A DNA stretch of 20,340 bases from RGIG5270 sp045538635 (GTDB taxonomy: Bacteria > Verrucomicrobiota > Lentisphaeria > Victivallales > Victivallaceae): positions 1 through 20,340 of the forward strand of contig JAZSRU010000110.1 of NCBI GenBank assembly GCA_045538635.1, written 5' to 3'. Position 1 is the first letter of the stretch. Each line of letters opens with the position of its first letter. A program made the position numbers and the translations under genes. Under the pieces are notes generated by a model, which made no database searches, was not told where the DNA came from, and was given only the letters and a program-made list of their open reading frames with translations. This document shows, one piece after another, positions 1-8,016 of the stretch.

Positions 1-150
1 ATGTGCCGTGATGCGGCCTGCTGGTTCTACATTGCCAATGAGGGCATTTCGGTGCTGGAAAATCTGGATCATGTAGGCGTTCCGTTCCCCGAAAAAATCA
101 ATCACCTACCAATTATCCGCACTTGCTGTGACCGCAAGCGAGACATTTGA
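1..150 (+). other. Plus-strand reading frame running off the left edge, possibly a flavoprotein fragment
   Basis: Frame 1 is open from the first base to a TGA at 148-150 and encodes about 49 residues. Its first 31 codons have GC-rich third positions. The stretch LENLDHVGVPFPE loosely recalls the segment of FAD-dependent fumarate reductase/L-aspartate oxidase-type proteins that precedes a G-[VML]-P-F motif; such proteins need several hundred further residues, which are absent. The last 38 bases overlap the 3' end of nrdJ on the other strand, so if the frame is real it is a truncated gene. On the minus strand a GTG at 105 opens a competing frame to the edge. Neither can be settled inside the window. 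Confidence 0.22.
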
Positions 151-2404
151 TACAGTTTTCCTGATTGATGAGTTCGCGTTCATGACAGACGGGGCAAATC
201 ATTTTGCCGTCATTGACGGAGTTTTTATCATCTTTGGTCTGACTGGTAACGGCTGCGGGGACAGGTTTTTTGGTCTTTTTGCAGTCAATGATACCGAGTT
301 TGCAGAGGTGTTCTTCAATAACATATCCGATTTCGGCAGCCATTGAGGGGATGTATTTACCTTTTTTGAAGTAGCCGCCATTGGGATCGTAAACGCTCTT
401 GAGTTCATCGACGAGGAATGTCGGGCGCGGGTCGTTACGGAAAACCGCAGAAATCAAACGGCTGATAGCAACGATCCATGAGAAGTGCTGAAGGTTTTTG
501 GTATTGATGAAAAGCTCGTAAGGTCTGAACTGACCGTCTTTCTGGAAATCATTGATAGTGATGTAGAAAGCATCAGGGGACTGCGGAGTTTTGATTTTGT
601 AAGTATTACCGGAGAGTTCTTCGGGGCGTTTATCCATTTCAGCGAGGCTGACGGCGGGTTTCTTTTCTTCTTTTTTCTCCTCTTTCTTTTTGTCTTCATC
701 GCGGACGAGGACGCCGGTGATGTGTTCGGAGGGACGGAAAGTGGTGCAACCTTTCAAGCCTTTTTCATACGCGAGCATGTAAATATTCTTGAAGTCTTCA
801 AAGGGATAGTCGCCGGGGACGTTGATAGTTTTGGAAATGGAACTGTCAACATACTGCTGCAGTTTTGCCTGAATTTCGAGATGTTCGACCGGAGTAACAG
901 TACCGGAATGGACAAAGTAATCGGGCAGATCTTTGGGATCGACTTTTTCCTTGCCGACAAATTCGCAGTATTTGCGGTATGCGGCGTCATCAATGCGGAC
1001 TTCAGTAACGTCGTTTTCATCGGTATTGCGGATCTTGCGGGTGTAGGTGAATGCAAAAACCGGCTCCAGACCGCTGGAAACATTACCGGCGAGCAAACTG
1101 ATTGTACCGGTGGGAGCGATTGAAGTCAAATGAGAGTTACGGATACCGTACTTCATGATGCCGTCGCGGATATCCTGCGGCAGGGACTGAATGAATTTAC
1201 CGGCGCAGTATTTAGCCTTGTCGAGCATTTCAAAAGCGCCTTTTTCCTGAGCGAGCTCGATACTGGCGCGGTAAGCGGCGCAAGTGATGCGTTCCATGAT
1301 CTTTCCGGCAAGTTCAATTGATTCGGCAGAACCGTATTTGATACCCATGAAAATAAAGGCATCAGCAAGACCGGTAATACCGATACCCATACGGCGTTTG
1401 GACATGGCTTCTTTGCGCTGCTGGGGCAGAGGATAATTGCTCTGATTGATGACATTGTCAAGCATACGGACAGCCAGCGGAACGACTTCGTCAATGCGTT
1501 CAAAATTGAATTCAGCTTCGGGAGTGAAGGGATTTTTGACAAACTTGGTCAAGTTGACTGAACCGAGCAGACATGCACCGTAAGGAGGCAGCGGCTGTTC
1601 GCCGCAGGGATTGGTGGCGCAAATCTCTTCGCAGTAATAAAGGTTGTTCATCTGATTGATGCGGTCGATCAGAATGAATCCGGGTTCAGCATAATCATAA
1701 GTTGACTGCATGATGGTATCCCAGAGTTTCTTTGCCTTGACAGTTTTCATTACCTGACCGTCAAACTTGAGATCCCAGTCGGCATCATTCTGAACAGCTT
1801 TAATAAAATCTTCGGTAATTGCAACAGAGAGATTGAACATCTGCAGCTGGCTGTTGTTGCGCTTGGCAGCGATAAACTCTTCAATATCAGGATGATCGCA
1901 ACGCATAACACCCATCTGCGCACCGCGGCGCTGTCCTGCACTCATAATGGTGCGGCAAGTTGAATCAAGAACCTGCATAAAACTGATCGGACCGGATGAT
2001 TGAGCTTCGCAGCCGCGGATATTGCAGCCTTTGGGACGGATGGTTGAGAAGTCAAAACCGACACCGCCGCCCTGTTTCTGGGTCATGGCAGAATCTTTGA
2101 CAGTATCAAAAATGCCTTCGATGGAGTCCTTGATCTTGTTCATCACATAGCAGTTGAACATGGTAACTTCACTGCGTTTGGTTCCGGCATTGGCAATGAT
2201 TCGGCCGCCGGGGATAAATTCCAGATTGCAGAGGATTTCCTCAAATTTCTTCTGATAAAAAACTTTTTTGCTTTCGCTGGCGGCAATTGCTTTGGCAACT
2301 CGTTTCATGGTTGCTTCAATGCTCTCATCGGCCGGCAAGCCGTCTTCTTCGCTTCCCTGATAGCGGTACTTGCGCGACCAGATATCCTCAGATATCGAAT
2401 ACAT
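113..2404 (-). CDS. nrdJ: Adenosylcobalamin-dependent (class II) ribonucleoside-diphosphate reductase
   Basis: Reduces ribonucleotides to deoxyribonucleotides in the cytoplasm, using coenzyme B12 as radical source, so it needs no partner radical subunit and no oxygen. The 763-residue protein has the full class II layout: redox cysteine C85 in FNCYV, a glycine-rich QGGGVGF near 111, the radical-site motif NPCGE with C267, the second redox cysteine C278 in GACLLGSVNL (11 residues after C267, as in the Thermotoga enzyme), and the APTGT loop near 430. A charged Lys/Glu linker (about 570-600) leads to a conserved C-terminal domain, and the tail carries a CxxC...CxxC zinc-ribbon-like site (C737, C740, C753, C756) plus a final Cys. 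In class II enzymes such C-terminal cysteines can re-reduce the active site. The start is an ATG with AAGGGG upstream. Tandem NrdR-type boxes lie before the gene. No terminator is seen after it. Confidence 0.96.
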   Translation of the reverse strand: MYSISEDIWSRKYRYQGSEEDGLPADESIEATMKRVAKAIAASESKKVFYQKKFEEILCNLEFIPGGRIIANAGTKRSEVTMFNCYVMNKIKDSIEGIFDTVKDSAMTQKQGGGVGFDFSTIRPKGCNIRGCEAQSSGPISFMQVLDSTCRTIMSAGQRRGAQMGVMRCDHPDIEEFIAAKRNNSQLQMFNLSVAITEDFIKAVQNDADWDLKFDGQVMKTVKAKKLWDTIMQSTYDYAEPGFILIDRINQMNNLYYCEEICATNPCGEQPLPPYGACLLGSVNLTKFVKNPFTPEAEFNFERIDEVVPLAVRMLDNVINQSNYPLPQQRKEAMSKRRMGIGITGLADAFIFMGIKYGSAESIELAGKIMERITCAAYRASIELAQEKGAFEMLDKAKYCAGKFIQSLPQDIRDGIMKYGIRNSHLTSIAPTGTISLLAGNVSSGLEPVFAFTYTRKIRNTDENDVTEVRIDDAAYRKYCEFVGKEKVDPKDLPDYFVHSGTVTPVEHLEIQAKLQQYVDSSISKTINVPGDYPFEDFKNIYMLAYEKGLKGCTTFRPSEHITGVLVRDEDKKKEEKKEEKKPAVSLAEMDKRPEELSGNTYKIKTPQSPDAFYITINDFQKDGQFRPYELFINTKNLQHFSWIVAISRLISAVFRNDPRPTFLVDELKSVYDPNGGYFKKGKYIPSMAAEIGYVIEEHLCKLGIIDCKKTKKPVPAAVTSQTKDDKNSVNDGKMICPVCHERELINQENCIKCLACGHSKCG

Positions 2405-2477
2405 TTCTGACCCCTTTCATGTCATTTTGATTGTTAAAAAATTGTATAATGTTGAAAATAAATACTTTACGGAAATC

Positions 2478-2525
2478 TTACCATATATTGTGGAATTTTT
2501 TAAGCAAAACCACATTATATTGTGT
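2478..2525. promoter_or_regulatory. Two tandem NrdR-box-like sites upstream of nrdJ
   Basis: The known NrdR consensus is ACACWATATATWGTGT. Read on the plus strand, 2510-2525 (CCACATTATATTGTGT) matches at 14 of 16 positions, and 2478-2493 (TTACCATATATTGTGG) at 12 of 16. The boxes start 32 bp apart, about three helical turns, which is the arrangement known for NrdR, the ATP/dATP-sensing repressor of ribonucleotide reductase genes. The box nearer the gene lies about 75 bp from the nrdJ start. No single promoter stands out among the AT-rich candidates here. Confidence 0.72.
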
Positions 2526-2615
2526 CAATCAAAATATATCATTTTTTGAAAAATACAAATCTCAAAATGAAAAAAATCAATTTTTTTTCGCCGTTTGAGG
2601 GACATTGTACATAAC

Positions 2616-2655
2616 AAAAAAAAAAACCGTTCTGTTCTCTCTTGAAACAGAACGG
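2616..2655 (-). terminator. Rho-independent terminator of the creatininase/glycoside-hydrolase-like operon
   Basis: A perfect 10-bp inverted repeat (CCGTTCTGTT at 2627-2636, AACAGAACGG at 2646-2655) encloses a 9-base loop. On the minus strand it is followed at once by eleven T residues (2626-2616). It sits 18 bases after the stop codon of the gene ending at 2674, so it closes that operon. Confidence 0.93.
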
Positions 2656-2673
2656 GCGCAATATCACATGGAA

Positions 2674-4779
2674 TCAGTTTTTGTGCAGATTCAACATCCT
2701 GCGGTAGGAAGCAATTTCAACAAGTGCTGAATTGACCTGACGGATCTTCCATTCCAAATGCCATTTATCACAGACATATTCCATGGACGGTTCCCAGCCG
2801 AGGCGCGAATCAAACTCAACGACCGGAATGGTATCGCATGCATTTTCAATTTCATTGGCAGCGATATCCTCCAGAGTATCGAGATATTTTTCTGCTTCTT
2901 CGGAAGTTTCAGAGTTGAGCATGGCAATATTTGCGCGCCACCACTTTTTGATATTCATAGTGGTACGGGTCGAATTGCGGATGAAATGTCCGAGGGCTTC
3001 CAGACGGCGCGCCTCATCTTTTTTGTTTTCATCAGCAAGCTCGACAGCTTCAGCAGCTTCTGCAAGCCCCTCATTCCAGAGTTCAAGCATTTTCGCCAGC
3101 GAACGAAGTTCAGCAGGATAACGCAAAAATCCTGGAGTCTGATTGACATTTTCATACGGATTATAGAAAGTTTTGATAATGCCGTATCCGAAATGCGCAT
3201 GCGGAGCTGTCGGGAATTTGATATCCTTGTTTGCCATCGTGCGTGAAATATTGGGATGGAAAACAAACGGATAAGCAGCACCGACGCGCCACGGGCCGTA
3301 CTGATCCTCATTGGAGGCAGTATAGAAACTCATCGCATCACTCCAGAGTTTCCATGCTTTCATCACATGCGGAGCGGCATTTTTTCCGTAATCGCGAACG
3401 GCGATTTTATAAAGCAATTCTTCATAATCAGGCTCAAATTCCTCCCATGCTGTCCATTTACCGAGATCAGCGGCTACATTGTTCCAGTAACCGAAATGAT
3501 GAGTGGTATAATGATTGTCCAAGCCCCATTCAAAATAGGCGTTCCGCAAATGCAAGTCACGCTTGAGGATTTTATACGGTGCAGGAACGAGAGGCACACA
3601 GCCGAAATCCCATGCGATACCCGCGGTATTGACATTGGCAACCATCGGGATCCCGTGTTTATGCGCTTCGCCGCCCTCGCTGGTAAAGAAATAACTCGGA
3701 TCTTCAGCAGAAATCGTATAATCCATGACCGGAGTATGATATCCTTCAAGTCTGCGTTGAGTGAAAATATCATAAGTTATTGACAGAGTAACATTTTTCG
3801 GGAAATTTTCAAGGAATTTTTTGCGGACATCAAAAGATTCATATCCCCAGTTGTAAGTACTGAAAGATACTGTTGCGTTCGGACTTGCCTTGTGAACAGC
3901 CTTTTCAATTCCCTGAATGTAAGCGGGATAATCATAACAGGGATACCAGCCGGGGCTCGGACGGGTATCCGGAATCCCGTCAATTACGCTGTCTTTCCAG
4001 TTTTTTCCGGTTGTATGCGGATCTTTGCTGGGAAATTCAAGAGCTTCTCCGCAAAGACCGATACCGGCAAGATTGGGATACCGACGGAAAACTTCACCGT
4101 ATGCCGCATCAAATCTCACCTGAGCATCAGCATCATCAGGATGAACGAAAGTGCGGATGTAATTATGCGAATAGGTTTTGATTCCGAAACGCAAACCGCG
4201 GTTGATAACATCATTGTAATCGTAATAACCGAGACGGTTGCGGTCAAAATCACTCATAAATACACTGATTGCATTATACCCGGCATGAAGCATAGTCAGA
4301 AATTCTTCATCAGTGAAAACATCCATGCCGCTGCCTGAATGAACCTGACGGATACGGTAAATCGGTGTGCGATTGAATTTGCCGCAAGTCAAAACCGGAG
4401 CTTCTTCCAGATTCATCATATCTTCCAGATAAATCGTAGCGCGGAATGAAACCGGATCATCGGCACAAACAAGAGAAATTTTGTCCTGCTGAACATCCAG
4501 CACAAAACCTTTTTCAACAGATTTATCGACCCCGATCCACAGAACTTTTTCGCCTTTTTCTCTGACAATACGCAAAGAAAGATTCATGCTTTTTTCAAGA
4601 TAATCCCGGAAATCCCTGACCGCAATACCACAAATAGAATCACACGGGGCATTGCATCCGATCGCCCATGATTCATCGAGCATAACCTCATTTGCTGATG
4701 CCTTGCGGGAAAAATCGCGGCGGTCGGGCTTGTGATACTCAAAGTGGCGTTTTCTGAAATCGTAATTTTTTTCACTCAT
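2674..4779 (-). CDS. Putative cytoplasmic glycoside hydrolase with GH20/alpha-glucuronidase-like architecture
   Basis: Function not firmly recognised. The layout (about 701 residues) suggests an N-terminal alpha/beta domain of the kind preceding GH20, GH67 and GH84 barrels (to about 125), then a TIM-barrel-like region with aromatic and acidic patches, for example GIGLCGEALE near 240-250 where an Glu could act in catalysis, and a helical C-terminal domain ending in a conserved-looking DSRLGWEPS...WHLEWK block (near 655-680). No signal peptide is present, so it should act inside the cell on imported oligosaccharide. Start choice: an ATG at 4791 overlaps the upstream stop as ATGA but has no Shine-Dalgarno site, whereas the ATG at 4779 has GAGG at 4789-4786, six bases upstream; I prefer 4779. 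It is second in an operon after the creatininase-family gene and is followed by a strong terminator. Substrate unknown. Confidence 0.72.
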   Translation of the reverse strand: MSEKNYDFRKRHFEYHKPDRRDFSRKASANEVMLDESWAIGCNAPCDSICGIAVRDFRDYLEKSMNLSLRIVREKGEKVLWIGVDKSVEKGFVLDVQQDKISLVCADDPVSFRATIYLEDMMNLEEAPVLTCGKFNRTPIYRIRQVHSGSGMDVFTDEEFLTMLHAGYNAISVFMSDFDRNRLGYYDYNDVINRGLRFGIKTYSHNYIRTFVHPDDADAQVRFDAAYGEVFRRYPNLAGIGLCGEALEFPSKDPHTTGKNWKDSVIDGIPDTRPSPGWYPCYDYPAYIQGIEKAVHKASPNATVSFSTYNWGYESFDVRKKFLENFPKNVTLSITYDIFTQRRLEGYHTPVMDYTISAEDPSYFFTSEGGEAHKHGIPMVANVNTAGIAWDFGCVPLVPAPYKILKRDLHLRNAYFEWGLDNHYTTHHFGYWNNVAADLGKWTAWEEFEPDYEELLYKIAVRDYGKNAAPHVMKAWKLWSDAMSFYTASNEDQYGPWRVGAAYPFVFHPNISRTMANKDIKFPTAPHAHFGYGIIKTFYNPYENVNQTPGFLRYPAELRSLAKMLELWNEGLAEAAEAVELADENKKDEARRLEALGHFIRNSTRTTMNIKKWWRANIAMLNSETSEEAEKYLDTLEDIAANEIENACDTIPVVEFDSRLGWEPSMEYVCDKWHLEWKIRQVNSALVEIASYRRMLNLHKN

Positions 4780-4787
4780 ATCAAACC

Positions 4788-5540
4788 TCATTTTTTGCCG
4801 AAAAGAGTAAACTCCACATCTCTTGACGCCGCTTCAAGGGCGGCATCGCCATATTCCGCATTTGCTTCTTTGCCGGCGCGGGCAAACCAGATGGTATCGT
4901 CTATGCGGTCAAGTTCAACCAGTTCCGGATAAATCGCCATTGTTTCAGAAGTTTCCAGTTTTCCTGCATGATCACCGGGGAAAAGGCGTGCGTGTTCGCC
5001 GGTAATATCATTGTCACGGCAAGTATGAACCCGTATCCAGTTAAAGGGATTGTTGGCATTGGAATAATAATCACTGAATTTTTCAGTTCCCCACCAGCCC
5101 TCGCCGCTTTCCTTTTCGACCCAGTCAAAAATCGTATGGCGCGCAGCAAGACGGAATGCAAGGTCAGTCGGCATACCCTGATGGAACTCCTCGGTTTGAT
5201 GAGCGATAAAGCAATGAATATTGCGGAAACCGACACGCAGCAGACCTTTAAAAATTTCTTCTGCAACGGGAACGATTTTCAATGCATCGACATGGACGGT
5301 ACCGTTTTTTTCTGGAGCGGCAACGGCAAGAGATGCCGCACCGTAATAAAAAGGCGGCAGAACAACGATTTCCGGATGACGCTTTTCAACTCTTTCGATT
5401 GCATTGATACATGTAAAACAGTCAACGCCGAGCGGCAGATGTTCTGCGTGATATTCCACAACGCCGAGCGGAAATACTACAGGAGTATTTTTTTCGATTG
5501 CTTCACGGATCTGATAAGGGAACATTTTCAAATATTGCAT
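4788..5540 (-). CDS. Creatininase-family metal-dependent amidohydrolase
   Basis: The 250-residue protein has the usual family length and the signature PLGVVEYHAEHLPLGVD (24-40), giving the metal ligands E29, H31 and D40 that match E34, H36 and D45 of Pseudomonas creatininase. The later HAG..ETS motif is present (H191, E196). The second ligand region is unusual: instead of NGHGGN or NGHYEN it reads IAHQTEEF (112-119), keeping H114 but not the H-x-E spacing. Family members hydrolyse cyclic or linear amides (creatinine, formamidopyrimidines, mycofactocin precursors), so the exact reaction is open. An insertion of about 40 residues rich in Trp, Asn and Tyr (142-185) precedes the HAG motif. The start has AAAGGA upstream. 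It is first in a two-gene operon with the glycoside-hydrolase-like gene, suggesting a role in catabolism of an amide-bearing sugar; that is inference. Confidence 0.85.
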   Translation of the reverse strand: MQYLKMFPYQIREAIEKNTPVVFPLGVVEYHAEHLPLGVDCFTCINAIERVEKRHPEIVVLPPFYYGAASLAVAAPEKNGTVHVDALKIVPVAEEIFKGLLRVGFRNIHCFIAHQTEEFHQGMPTDLAFRLAARHTIFDWVEKESGEGWWGTEKFSDYYSNANNPFNWIRVHTCRDNDITGEHARLFPGDHAGKLETSETMAIYPELVELDRIDDTIWFARAGKEANAEYGDAALEAASRDVEFTLFGKK

Positions 5541-5555
5541 AATAAAATTCCTTTC

Positions 5556-5568
5556 TTGTATGATACAA
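5556..5568. promoter_or_regulatory. Operator-like palindrome for the adjacent GntR/LacI-type regulator
   Basis: TTGTATGATACAA is a perfect palindrome with 6-bp arms around a central G. It lies between the -10 box (5590-5595) and the start of the creatininase gene, where a bound repressor would block transcription. The TTGTA-N3-TACAA form resembles operators of AraR, a B. subtilis regulator with the same domain order as the neighbouring gene product. The heptamer TGATACA recurs at 5652-5658 inside the divergent promoter. Confidence 0.6.
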
Positions 5569-5589
5569 TTTTTTCAAGTTGATATCTAT

Positions 5590-5618
5590 ATTATACAGTA
5601 GAAAAAGTAAAAAATCAA
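5590..5618 (-). promoter_or_regulatory. Sigma70-type promoter of the creatininase operon
   Basis: On the minus strand TTGATT (5618-5613) is followed after exactly 17 bases by TATAAT (5595-5590), a near-consensus pair. It is 50 bases upstream of the creatininase start, with the operator-like palindrome downstream of the expected transcription start. Confidence 0.78.
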
Positions 5619-5646
5619 CATATTTAAAAATTTTTTTCAAAAAAAC

Positions 5647-5674
5647 TTGACTGATACACTTTCCGTGTTATATT
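5647..5674 (+). promoter_or_regulatory. Promoter of the regulator/GDSL operon with a possible autoregulatory half-site
   Basis: TTGACT (5647-5652) and TATATT (5669-5674) are separated by 16 bases, with an extended -10 TG one base before the hexamer. The spacer starts with GATACAC and ends with GTGT, an imperfect inverted repeat sharing TGATACA with the operator at 5556-5568, so the regulator may also bind here. The regulator's AGGAG site follows at 5683-5687. Confidence 0.75.
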
Positions 5675-5693
5675 ATTTCCGCAGGAGAATTAT

Positions 5694-6728
5694 ATGAATA
5701 AAACTGATAAAATTTTTGCAGAACTGAAAAAACGGCTGGAAAACGGTTTTTACCCCGAAAACAGCAAATTTCCGTCCGAAACCACGCTCGCTGAGGAATT
5801 CTCTGTCAACAAAATGACCATCAACAAAATCGTTTCAATGCTGGTGGAACAGAAATATCTCATTCGCGGCATCCGCGGTGCAGGAACCAGAGTTGCCGAA
5901 ATTTCATCGTACCCGCGCGGTTCACTGGCATTTCTCGCGCCGCTTTCGGCATACACCATGCAGGTTCTGCAGGGGATTTATGCGGAGGCAGTACGCTGCA
6001 ATTTCAATGTCATTATTGAATCTCCATCGGTTTCAGAACTCGGACACCGCCTGAATCTCCTGAAAAATTCAAATATAAAAGGTGTTATAAGCGTTACATA
6101 CGGAACTCCGCATCTTCCTGACGGAATGAAACTTTTTGCAGTTGACTGTTCTATTCCCAATAATGATCCTGATGTACATATCATTAACAGCGACAATTAT
6201 CAGGGGGGAATTCAAATGATGTCCGAAATAATACGGCGCGGACATAAAAATATCCTGCTTTTCAGCTCTGAACGATTTTTCAGCGACAGCAATGCTCCGA
6301 AAACTCCGCGAGTCAAAGGCTTTCATCATGTTATGAGCGAAAACGGAATTGCAGATTTTGAGGAACGGACTTTTTACAGCGCGCCATCATCTGCTGCCGA
6401 TGCAAAATATTTTTTGGAAACATACCTGAAACGCTACCCCGAAACAACTCTGATTGCCGCAGATTCAGACGGCAGCGTCTCATTGCTCCATTCAGCAGCT
6501 TTGCGGCTCGGCATTGATTGTCCGGGCAAAATCGCCCTTACCGGATTCGGCAATGTTTCTCCGCTGCCGATCGCCAATGTTGACCAGAATCCGCGCCGTC
6601 AGGGCGAACTTGCAGCGCGTTATCTTATTGATTACACTTTGAACGGAGCAGACAATGCGCCATCTTCTGTGAGTGTGGAAACTTCTCTTGTGAATATTGA
6701 ACAAATACCCATTATTTTAAATAACTGA
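5694..6728 (+). CDS. GntR-type winged helix fused to LacI-type sensor domain, transcriptional regulator
   Basis: Likely a sugar-responsive repressor of the divergent operon and of its own. Residues 1-70 form a GntR-family winged helix: AELKKRLENGFYPENSKFPSE, the recognition region LAEEFSVNKMTINKIVSMLVE (32-52) and the wing GIRGAGTRV. From about 77 the protein has a LacI/periplasmic-binding fold: SLAFLAP, NSDNYQGG near 165-172, and the late block ALTGFGNVSPLPIANVDQNPRRQGELAARYLID (281-313), the typical LacI effector-domain ending. The 344-residue length suits AraR-type regulators. The start has AGGAG six bases upstream. It is transcribed away from the creatininase operon and 12 bases ahead of the GDSL gene. 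The effector is unknown; context suggests a sugar or sugar amide. Confidence 0.9.
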   Translation: MNKTDKIFAELKKRLENGFYPENSKFPSETTLAEEFSVNKMTINKIVSMLVEQKYLIRGIRGAGTRVAEISSYPRGSLAFLAPLSAYTMQVLQGIYAEAVRCNFNVIIESPSVSELGHRLNLLKNSNIKGVISVTYGTPHLPDGMKLFAVDCSIPNNDPDVHIINSDNYQGGIQMMSEIIRRGHKNILLFSSERFFSDSNAPKTPRVKGFHHVMSENGIADFEERTFYSAPSSAADAKYFLETYLKRYPETTLIAADSDGSVSLLHSAALRLGIDCPGKIALTGFGNVSPLPIANVDQNPRRQGELAARYLIDYTLNGADNAPSSVSVETSLVNIEQIPIILNN

Positions 6729-6740
6729 AAGGACAGAAAA

Positions 6741-7355
6741 ATGCTTGACTTCAAAGGAAAATTTCTCGAAAAAGGTGAAACTCTCGTCTGCCTCGGCGAC
6801 AGCATCACCGCCGCTGCCAACGGATATGTTTCAGTATTGCAGCAAATGCTCCCCGATAATAAAATAATCAACGCCGGTGTCCCCGGCGAAAAAACAGCAA
6901 ATGCTCTCATGCGCTTCAAAACTGATGTTCTCGCCCACAAACCCGATGCACTATCGATTTTTTTCGGAGCCAATGATTCTGTTATCGGCAGACGCGAATG
7001 GGGCGATGAACCCATTATGACTCCGGAAGGATACCGTTCCAACATTGTCTGGATGATACACATTGCCAAATTGAACGGGGTAAAAAAATTCTCCGTTACA
7101 GTCCCCTTTCCGGAAGTTGAGAGCGATGAAAAATTTTCCAAATACGGCACAATAGCATTAAATTATTGTCAGGCCGCACGCGATGCGGCAGATGAAATGC
7201 ACTCCTATCTCGTGGCACTTGACGCATTGTACCGCCGCGAATGGCGCAAAAATCCGACACATGAAGGATTTCTGCTCACTAAAGACGGCTGCCATCCGAC
7301 CGACGAAACTCACAAACTCATTGCAGAAAAATTTCTCCAAGACTGGAACATGTAA
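6741..7355 (+). CDS. SGNH/GDSL-family hydrolase (probable esterase)
   Basis: The 204-residue cytoplasmic protein shows all the family blocks: the nucleophile block LVCLGDSIT with S21, block II INAGVPG with G46, block III FFGAND with N78 and D79, and block V DGCHPT with D182 and H185. S21, D182 and H185 form the expected triad; the N78 and G46 amides would make the oxyanion hole. Such enzymes remove acyl groups, for instance from acetylated sugars, which would suit the neighbouring hydrolase genes. There is no signal peptide. AAAGGA lies upstream of the ATG, and it follows the regulator by 12 bases, so the two are one transcript. The substrate is not deducible. Confidence 0.88.
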   Translation: MLDFKGKFLEKGETLVCLGDSITAAANGYVSVLQQMLPDNKIINAGVPGEKTANALMRFKTDVLAHKPDALSIFFGANDSVIGRREWGDEPIMTPEGYRSNIVWMIHIAKLNGVKKFSVTVPFPEVESDEKFSKYGTIALNYCQAARDAADEMHSYLVALDALYRREWRKNPTHEGFLLTKDGCHPTDETHKLIAEKFLQDWNM

Positions 7356-7361
7356 AAAATA

Positions 7362-7432
7362 AATGATTTGATGCAGGGCGGAAAGGGGGAAAATTTCCTC
7401 AAAATTTTCCTTCTTCCCGTAAAAAAATCATT
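7362..7432. repeat. Nested hairpin between convergent operons, without a U-tract
   Basis: An outer 8-bp repeat (AATGATTT 7362-7369, AAATCATT 7425-7432) flanks a long inner stem. The core is GGAAAATTT 7388-7396 with AAATTTTCC 7402-7410 around the 5-base loop CCTCA, extended outwards with a few G-U pairs to about 7376/7418. It lies between the GDSL gene and the convergent zinc-ribbon gene, where a shared terminator is expected. Neither strand has a T-run directly after the stem, so it may act as a transcript-end stabiliser rather than a classical terminator. Confidence 0.5.
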
Positions 7433-7440
7433 CACAATTA

Positions 7441-8016
7441 TCAAAAAAATTCAGTATTAACAGATTCCTTGAAAAACTCAAGTTCCTGTGTATCGACTTC
7501 GGAATCAATACTGTTCAAAATTGCATTGCCGTCATCCGGCGGCAGCAGTTCATTTGCTTCGTAATACTCAAGGCAGATAAGCGCATAAAGCAATTTCGGA
7601 AAAACAAAACTTTCATCCAGAGCCATCGCAGTTTTCAAATACTCCGCAAGTTGTCGGGCTTCTTTCATTGTGATTGTCCCGATCGCTCTGCCGTTAAGCA
7701 AAGCGACTGCATAATAGTAATATCCCTCACAACATTCCGGAGTATTTTCGATTACCTGCATCAATTTCTTTTTGGCAAGGGTAAAATTTCCGACCTTCAG
7801 ATAACAGAGAGCCAATGCGAGATCTTTGTTTTCAGCCTCTGCGTCAGAACTCTGCTCAAGAGAAACTCTGACTTTGGCAATTTCCGGAGCGGAAATTCCG
7901 TTAAAAGAAGATATGCGTTTCAAACTGATTGCACAACCGCAATATTCACAAGTTCCTTTCAGCGAATCACCGACCTCGGTCATACCTCCGCAAGTCGAAC
8001 ATTGAATTTTACTCAT
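7441..8016 (-). CDS. Zinc-ribbon protein with helical-repeat domain, last gene of the SPFH operon
   Basis: Not a recognised family. The 191-residue soluble protein starts with a zinc ribbon, CSTCGG...CEYCGC (CxxC near residues 6-9 and 24-27), followed by a helical region with TPR-like repeats: ALALCYLKVGNFTLAKKKLMQVIE, then YYYYAVALLNGR, then LKTAMALDESFVFPKLLYALICLEYYE. Such repeats usually bind other proteins, so an adaptor role in the operon's membrane complex is plausible. Start choice: the longest frame opens with TTG at 8040, but the ATG at 8016, just after its WLP, opens the ribbon directly. That ATG overlaps the 3' end of the preceding gene by 8 bases, indicating translational coupling. 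Its Shine-Dalgarno site is weak, as is common for coupled starts. Confidence 0.75.
   Translation of the reverse strand: MSKIQCSTCGGMTEVGDSLKGTCEYCGCAISLKRISSFNGISAPEIAKVRVSLEQSSDAEAENKDLALALCYLKVGNFTLAKKKLMQVIENTPECCEGYYYYAVALLNGRAIGTITMKEARQLAEYLKTAMALDESFVFPKLLYALICLEYYEANELLPPDDGNAILNSIDSEVDTQELEFFKESVNTEFF

Noticed and set aside
485..1123. 212-codon plus-strand frame inside nrdJ
   Set aside because: Antisense to the well-conserved reductase; composition is that of a complement-strand shadow and it matches no family.
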